From the NCBI RefSeq assembly GCF_011745365.1, contig NW_024468909.1, forward strand, positions 4,960,001 to 5,024,000: a stretch of DNA of 64,000 bases. Reading direction: 5' to 3'. The translations under genes were made by a program, and so were the position numbers. Below, one piece after another: positions 59,100 through 64,000 of this stretch. The notes under the pieces are model-generated. The model ran no database searches. It had not been told where the DNA came from and saw only the letters and a list, made by a program, of their open reading frames with translations. Source of the DNA: Cryphonectria parasitica EP155. Taxonomy: Eukaryota > Ascomycota > Sordariomycetes > Diaporthales > Cryphonectriaceae. The first letter of the stretch is position 1. The number at the start of each line of letters is the position of its first letter.

Positions 59100-61961
59100 T
59101 CACAGCCCATTCTCCGCCTTGAATTTGTCCCAGCTCTCGTTAAGGGTCGAAAATACAGTACCCGCGATCATGCGGACCTCGGTGTTGGCATCTTGGGGCA
59201 GCTGTACAAAACATTTTTTATCAGCACCATCCAACGTGGATTAACGACGACTATGATCATGAAGAAAGAGGAAACTCACCTTGTCAGGATGCGTCTTGGC
59301 AATAGCCTTCATGTACACGATCTTGACGCGATTCGCCATCACAAGTTCATGAAGGCCGACCTTCTTCCACCCGCTGCCGTCCCACAGCACCTGATCCAGG
59401 CTCGCCAGCAGCGCGCGCAGGTTTTCGCGCTTCCCATCGCGCCACCCTGCAATCCGGGCATCGACCTGATCTGACAAAGCGAATTTCTCGGCGTCGGCAG
59501 CATCGGCAGCCTTGTTGGCTGCTTGCAGACGGCTCACAGCCTCGGAATCGCCTGAGGCCGCAGTCTTGGGTGTAGGGCGGGGTCTTGGGCGTGGCGTAGC
59601 AGGCTTTGATGCAGGCTTTGATGTGGGCTTAGGTGTGAGAGCCTTCTGGCACCGTTGACGCCCTGCAATCGCTGTAGGTCCGCCCACACCAGACTCGACG
59701 CAGGATTGCCAGACGACCCCGGCGTCGGCCCATTTCTCCATCTGCTCAAGGGCCTCGGCCTTGCGGGTGAGAGCCTTGCCGTAGAGGTCCTTCATGTCGC
59801 GCTTCTCGCCTGTCTCGTCCTGCAAGGAGACTTGTTCGCCCTCACCATTGCTTGGCCCAATGAGCTGTATGGCTGCGTCTGCATCCGCAACGGCTTGTCT
59901 TGGTTCGCCAGTTTTGAGGGCTGTCAAAGCGCGGTTGCACAGGATGACGATTGCGAGTGGGTGGGTGCTCGGAACTGCGGAGAGCGAGGCCGAGTATGAG
60001 GCATGAGCCGAAGCATAGTCGCCTCTCTTGAAATGCGCTGTGCCGTCCACCCTGTGGCGTGTGGATGTCTGCAGCGCGGAGGGGTCAAGGGGTGGAATTT
60101 TTCTAGTAGGCGGTGCCGGGCGAGGTGTTGGTGTTTTTCGCGGAGATTGGGCAGCAGCGGTGACAGGCCGGGGAGAGGGCTGAGCAGAGCGGCTAGGAAG
60201 GCTGCGTGCAGGAGGAGCCTGAGTGCTGAAGAGGTCTGGCTCTTCGGTGAACTGAGGCTTGGGCTCTGCGGGTGGCTGAGGCGTTGTCTTCTTTCTCCTT
60301 GCAGGGCTGATGTAGGCCTGTGAGCTCTGCTCCTCGATGGCCTGCTTGTTCAGACGGCTTTTGGGGTCTTGTTGCCACCTGGGAGCGGAAGCGCTGCGGT
60401 TCGAGATTGGCGACAGCGCCGGTGACTGGTCCCGTGATACTGTCCGTTGAGCTTCAGAGTGGTGCGGCTGGTTCTTCCTAGATTGTCTTTCTGGCCGCGC
60501 ACCAGAGTCAAGCATCATAGCTTCATCGGTGGCATCATGGGCTCGCTGTGCTCTGTTACTCTCACCGGTTCTGTCCTGCTGCGCGGACCTCATCCATTTG
60601 GGTTGGTTGGGATCAGCTGGGGCCTCTTGAAACTCAGCAACAGCCTTCTGAACCTTCTTTTGCCCGGCGCTCCAGAACTTATTTGCTGTCTTCAGGAAGT
60701 TGGTGCCCATCGCCGCGGCTTGCTTCGCAAAATCGACATCACCAGTCGCTGGGGATCGGTTCTCATGTCTGTTCGGGTGCTCCTCGTTCATCCACGCAGG
60801 TCCCGCATTCCTAGCTCGGCTTGTGGACCTCTCTGAATGCACTGCTGGGGACGACCGCCCCTGTGTCTTCTCCTTGGCCTTCTGATGCGCATCATTAAGC
60901 AAGTAGCTCACGGCTGCCTGCACATTTAGACCTGCGCCGCTCTCGGTCAGACCTCTTCTCGAGTCTTCTGGAGAGAAGCCCATATCCATCATCTGTGCAA
61001 CAGCTTTATCAAACGGATCATTCCCGCCCTGTGGCCTTGCCTCAGGCTCATCGTCACTTGAGGTCGAGTCTGAGTCCTCTATTGCTTTACCAGGCTCTGG
61101 TTCTGGCTGCGGTGCCTTCTGTCTTTGAGCCTCTTGCTTCTTGCGCACCTCGTCTACCGGTCTTCCCAGATCTCCCAAGAGATCATCGTCCTCCTCGTCT
61201 GCTCCTATTGGCGCCGGAGCAGGTCTCGTATCTGGTCTTGACTTGGCTTGGAACTGGCTCAGACCGAAAGGATCATCGTCGTTGTTGAAGTCGCCGTGGG
61301 CGCTGTTCGAGAGCGCCGGTTGTGACCACGCGCTGGGGTTACTCAGGTCTAAGCCAGGAGTGCTTCTCCCCGAGGCGGGCTGGGCAGGGGGGGGATAGTG
61401 GCTTGCATTATCGACTTTTGTATCCTTGTTGAACGCGGCGAACAGATCGTCGTCGGACTCGGTCTTGCCGTTGTGACTTGGGAGCATGGGGCCCGCACCA
61501 TGTGCTAGAGGCGATGCTGTCCTCGAGACGCTTGTCGGAGTTGAACCCCGACCCAAAGTATCCCAGAATTGCCCGTCGCCATACGCCGCCTGATGCTGCT
61601 TCTGCTTTTCCTGTAACTTCTTCAGCTTCTCCGCCTCGAGCTGTTTCTGCCGCTCCGCCAGGCTCATTTTCGCACTGCTCTTCCCGGAGCCCATAGGCAC
61701 CAGGTTGCTAAAGGCATCCTGAGAAGGCTTTCCCGCTGTAGATGCCGCCACCGCAGGAACCTTAACCCCGCTGCCACCACTGGCATGGCCAGAGTTGGCT
61801 GCGGAGAGAGGGGTGTTCCGACCAGAGGCGAAAGGCGAAGGGGTCGGTTGCAGAGAAGGGAAGGAGCCGAAGGCGCTTGAGGGATTCATGGGTGGTTTCT
61901 TCTGGGCATTGTTGGTGGACGAGGCTGGCGTCGACCAGTCCATGCCCGCCAGATCATCCAT
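59100..61961 (-). CDS. SWA2: Auxilin-like J-protein (Swa2 type) with UBA and TPR, 927 aa
   Basis: This is a cofactor that recruits Hsp70 to strip clathrin coats from vesicles. Minus-strand exons are 61961-59280 and 59201-59100; the 78-base intron falls right after the HPDK motif. The N-terminal half is disordered, with Ser/Pro-rich stretches and clathrin/adaptor-binding-like motifs (DDLFAAF, DDPFGLSQF, DDDLLGDLG, and DPF at about 230 and 315). A UBA domain lies at about 314-360 (FDKAVAQMMDMGFSPEDSRR). A TPR-like region starts near residue 640 (GTAHFKRGDYASAHASYSA, ILCNRALTALKTGE). The C-terminal J-domain contains VMANRVKIVYMKAIAKTHPD (His891-Asp893); the second exon adds the final helix ending SWDKFKAENGL. 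Domain order matches yeast Swa2. The start at 61961 (MDDLAGMDW) is the first Met of the acidic leader. Confidence 0.92.
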
Positions 61962-63540
61962 CTTCGCTTTGTCCAGTCGGCGGAAGAAGTCGAAGGAGGA
62001 GGGAGAACAGCTAAGGAATCTGGTTTACTCGAAAGCCTCTGAACATCTCATATGGTGCGACTTGTAAGTTCCGAGGAACACATGGAGGCTGGGTGGGGCA
62101 GGGGCCTGACACTGTCTTGTATGAACGAACAAGACGAGTGAATTAATCGTTGTTGAGTTGTGCAGAGGCCGTCGAATCGGTTGATCGGCGTGATTCCCCT
62201 GAATGACAGGGCCAGCTCTCTTGCTTACATAACACGTCGGCCTCTGGGGACTGGGCAAGCTTGCTCTAGTACAGGGGGTGACAGGCGACTTTGGCTGGTC
62301 TGCTCTAGGCAGGTGGGGTATTGCAAACTATGTCCAGGGCTCAGTGACTATTTCTGGAACATGGCAATTCTTCTAAACCTTCTTCATCGACGCCCCTCAG
62401 CATCACGCGAGCAGCAAGTTCAGGGCGTGGCAAGGCGCAACGCCCAGTTAGTCGGCGGAAACATCTACAGTGCCTCCCTAACATAATTACAACAATGTTT
62501 TGTTTCTCAAAATATGCTGCAAAACCGTCCCACAGCCGAGAGGCAGAGAGACATAAAAACGAGGTTTGGATCGCCGTCACTCTTGTAAACAAAAAGTTAC
62601 CAGTCACACGTCGCCTGGCTGCGTGCTGACTTCCTAGTACAGATTCGTGCATGTCAGGCCCGGTACTCATCCATGTGTACAAAGTGATATACCTACCTCC
62701 TCCTTCTTCTTCTTCTGAACCGAGCGCAACCTGCAATTTCCCTCTCAACATGATGACACGTCCATCCCCGGTTGTGTCTGATTACATCAGATATTTCGCA
62801 CATCACGTCTTCACTCATTAAAGATCCCCATCTGGCATCTGCACTTTTGACCCTTGGCTGGTGGTTCTGTACCTGTCAGCCCACACCTTGGCGGAATCCC
62901 TGCCCATCGCCCTTCCCGTGCTCTCGGGTTTCTTTTCCAGAACCCCCAGTGGTCGGTCGCGCCATTCGCCTGGTCGATCACCCCTGCCAATTTCTTCAGG
63001 AGCTGTTAGTGGTAGTGGGCTGAAGCCCCAGAACCACTGCTGCCGGAACCGCCTATGGCTCCAGCCAGCCTGGCCTTGTCTGACGCTATGGCCTGGCACC
63101 TGGACAGGGCTAGCAGGGCCGGGGTCCCCCATTTAAGACTGCATTGCCCCAGGCCCCAATATCCCGTACCGTACCTGCAGAACGTCACAAGCTCTCCACA
63201 CAACCCTCCATCAGTCTTTGAGATCTGTGACTCTTTAAAGAGTGTCTTCCACCCCAGCGACCAAAAGCAACATCTGCAACACACAAAGCCCACCCCATAT
63301 CTGAACACACTTTATGCCACACTTGTCTACAGATTTCTGAGTAATCTCCCATCAATGGCAATCATAATCCCCTGATCGAGAGAGCCACACAAACACCAAA
63401 ACCTTGGGTTGACCGCCTCCCGGATCCATTTCCTCCTCCCTTCTCTTTCTCCTGGCGTGCGTCCTCTCGTGTCAGATATCCTTTCCTACCTCTCGAGACT
63501 GTCTCGTGCGCCCAATTTAGGGCTCCTCAGACGACAGACA
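61962..63540. promoter_or_regulatory. Divergent intergenic region, auxilin / DUG3
   Basis: This 1.6-kb region lies between divergent starts. I see no gene and no strong repeat. The last 200 bases before 63541 are C/T-rich, as in a fungal 5' UTR. Confidence 0.5.
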
Positions 63541-64000
63541 ATGTGTCGTTTTCTGGTAAGAAGCTCCTTTGCACGACTACGATACGCAGCTCTGGTCCCC
63601 CTAAGCGCCCCCTGGCTTGAGCTGACCACGTCTTGTCCCCCGTGATTAGGTTTACAAGGGCAGCGACGAGCTACTCCTCGCCAATCTTGTCCTCGACCCC
63701 GTGCATTCGATTCTGAAGCAGAGTTTTGACTCTCGTCTGCGACTTGTAAGTCATGGTTTCCGATTTCGCCTCCCGACCTTTGTCACCATGCTCCGTTTGT
63801 GAGCACGTCATCCGCCTCCATCTCTCTCTGGCCTTTCCCTTTCCGGTATGCAACCTCAAATGTTTCTGCAACACAACAACTTACATTGCGGAATCTTTAC
63901 AGGACAGGAGACGTGGTGTCAACAATGCCGATGGTTTCGGAATAGGCTACTATACCCCAAAACTGCGCGCCTCGCCCTTCTTCTACACGTCTGTCTTCCC
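63541..64000 (+). CDS. DUG3: Class II glutamine amidotransferase, DUG3-like (partial, cut by window end)
   Basis: In yeast, Dug3 is a glutamine-amidotransferase-type subunit which, with Dug2, degrades glutathione. Exons seen are 63541-63555, 63650-63745 and 63903-64000 onward. Exon 1 is only five codons (MCRFL) with a GTAAGA donor. Splicing gives MCRFLVYKGSDELLLANLVL, then HSILKQSFDSRLRLDRRRGV and NNADGFGIGYYTP. Cys2, exposed after Met removal, is the expected N-terminal nucleophile; SFDSRLRLDRRR and GDGFG-like (ADGFG) blocks are family signatures. The 157-base second intron is longer than usual for this window. The very short first exon hides the true start from frame-only searches. Everything after residue 69 lies outside the window. 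Confidence 0.88.

Overview
This is a nuclear window from a filamentous ascomycete (Pezizomycotina, most likely Sordariomycetes). The evidence is gene structure (short introns, mostly 50-110 bases, with GTRAGT donors and CTGAC- or TACTAA-like branch sites), intact eukaryotic core proteins, and a single dispersed 5S rRNA gene with a TATA box, an arrangement known from Neurospora-like fungi. I do not assign a genus. Splice sites were placed by eye from donor and acceptor motifs, reading phase and protein continuity.

Layout. 1-5118 has no recognisable gene. 5119-12527 holds a conserved protein of unknown function, a 5S rRNA gene on the minus strand (8059-8177) and Mediator subunit 5. 12528-16860 is gene-poor, with one small cysteine-containing protein gene on the minus strand. 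16861-25083 holds a class III extradiol dioxygenase, an aldehyde-dehydrogenase-like protein without its catalytic cysteine, a 132-residue orphan, a CocE/NonD hydrolase and a TRAP-alpha-like ER protein. 25966-33820 holds ribosomal protein S28, an NRPS-like adenylation-carrier-reductase enzyme, and a divergently transcribed MFS exporter. 34524-37960 holds an AT-hook protein, aprataxin/Hnt3 and a secreted protein with dibasic sites. 40211-58137 is a dense housekeeping block: DHX57-like RNA helicase, STAG cohesin subunit, POT1, importin alpha, urease accessory UreD and Pol III subunit RPC4. 59100-64000 holds an auxilin-like J-protein and the start of a DUG3-type glutamine amidotransferase that runs off the window.

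How the genes work together. Most loci are unrelated housekeeping genes. Two places suggest local co-operation. The dioxygenase, ALDH-like protein and CocE hydrolase lie within 7 kb and could belong to catabolism of aromatic or ester compounds. The NRPS-like reductase and MFS exporter face away from a shared 1.8-kb promoter region and resemble a minimal specialised-metabolite locus. Neither grouping is proven by sequence.

The most interesting items are the compact 5S gene with paired transitions, the ALDH-like protein lacking both catalytic residues, the dibasic-flanked two-cysteine peptide in a secreted precursor, the small cysteine and polyproline protein, and the AT-hook protein whose tail sits in a separate short exon. 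I found no clear transposon, CRISPR array, tRNA or virus sequence.
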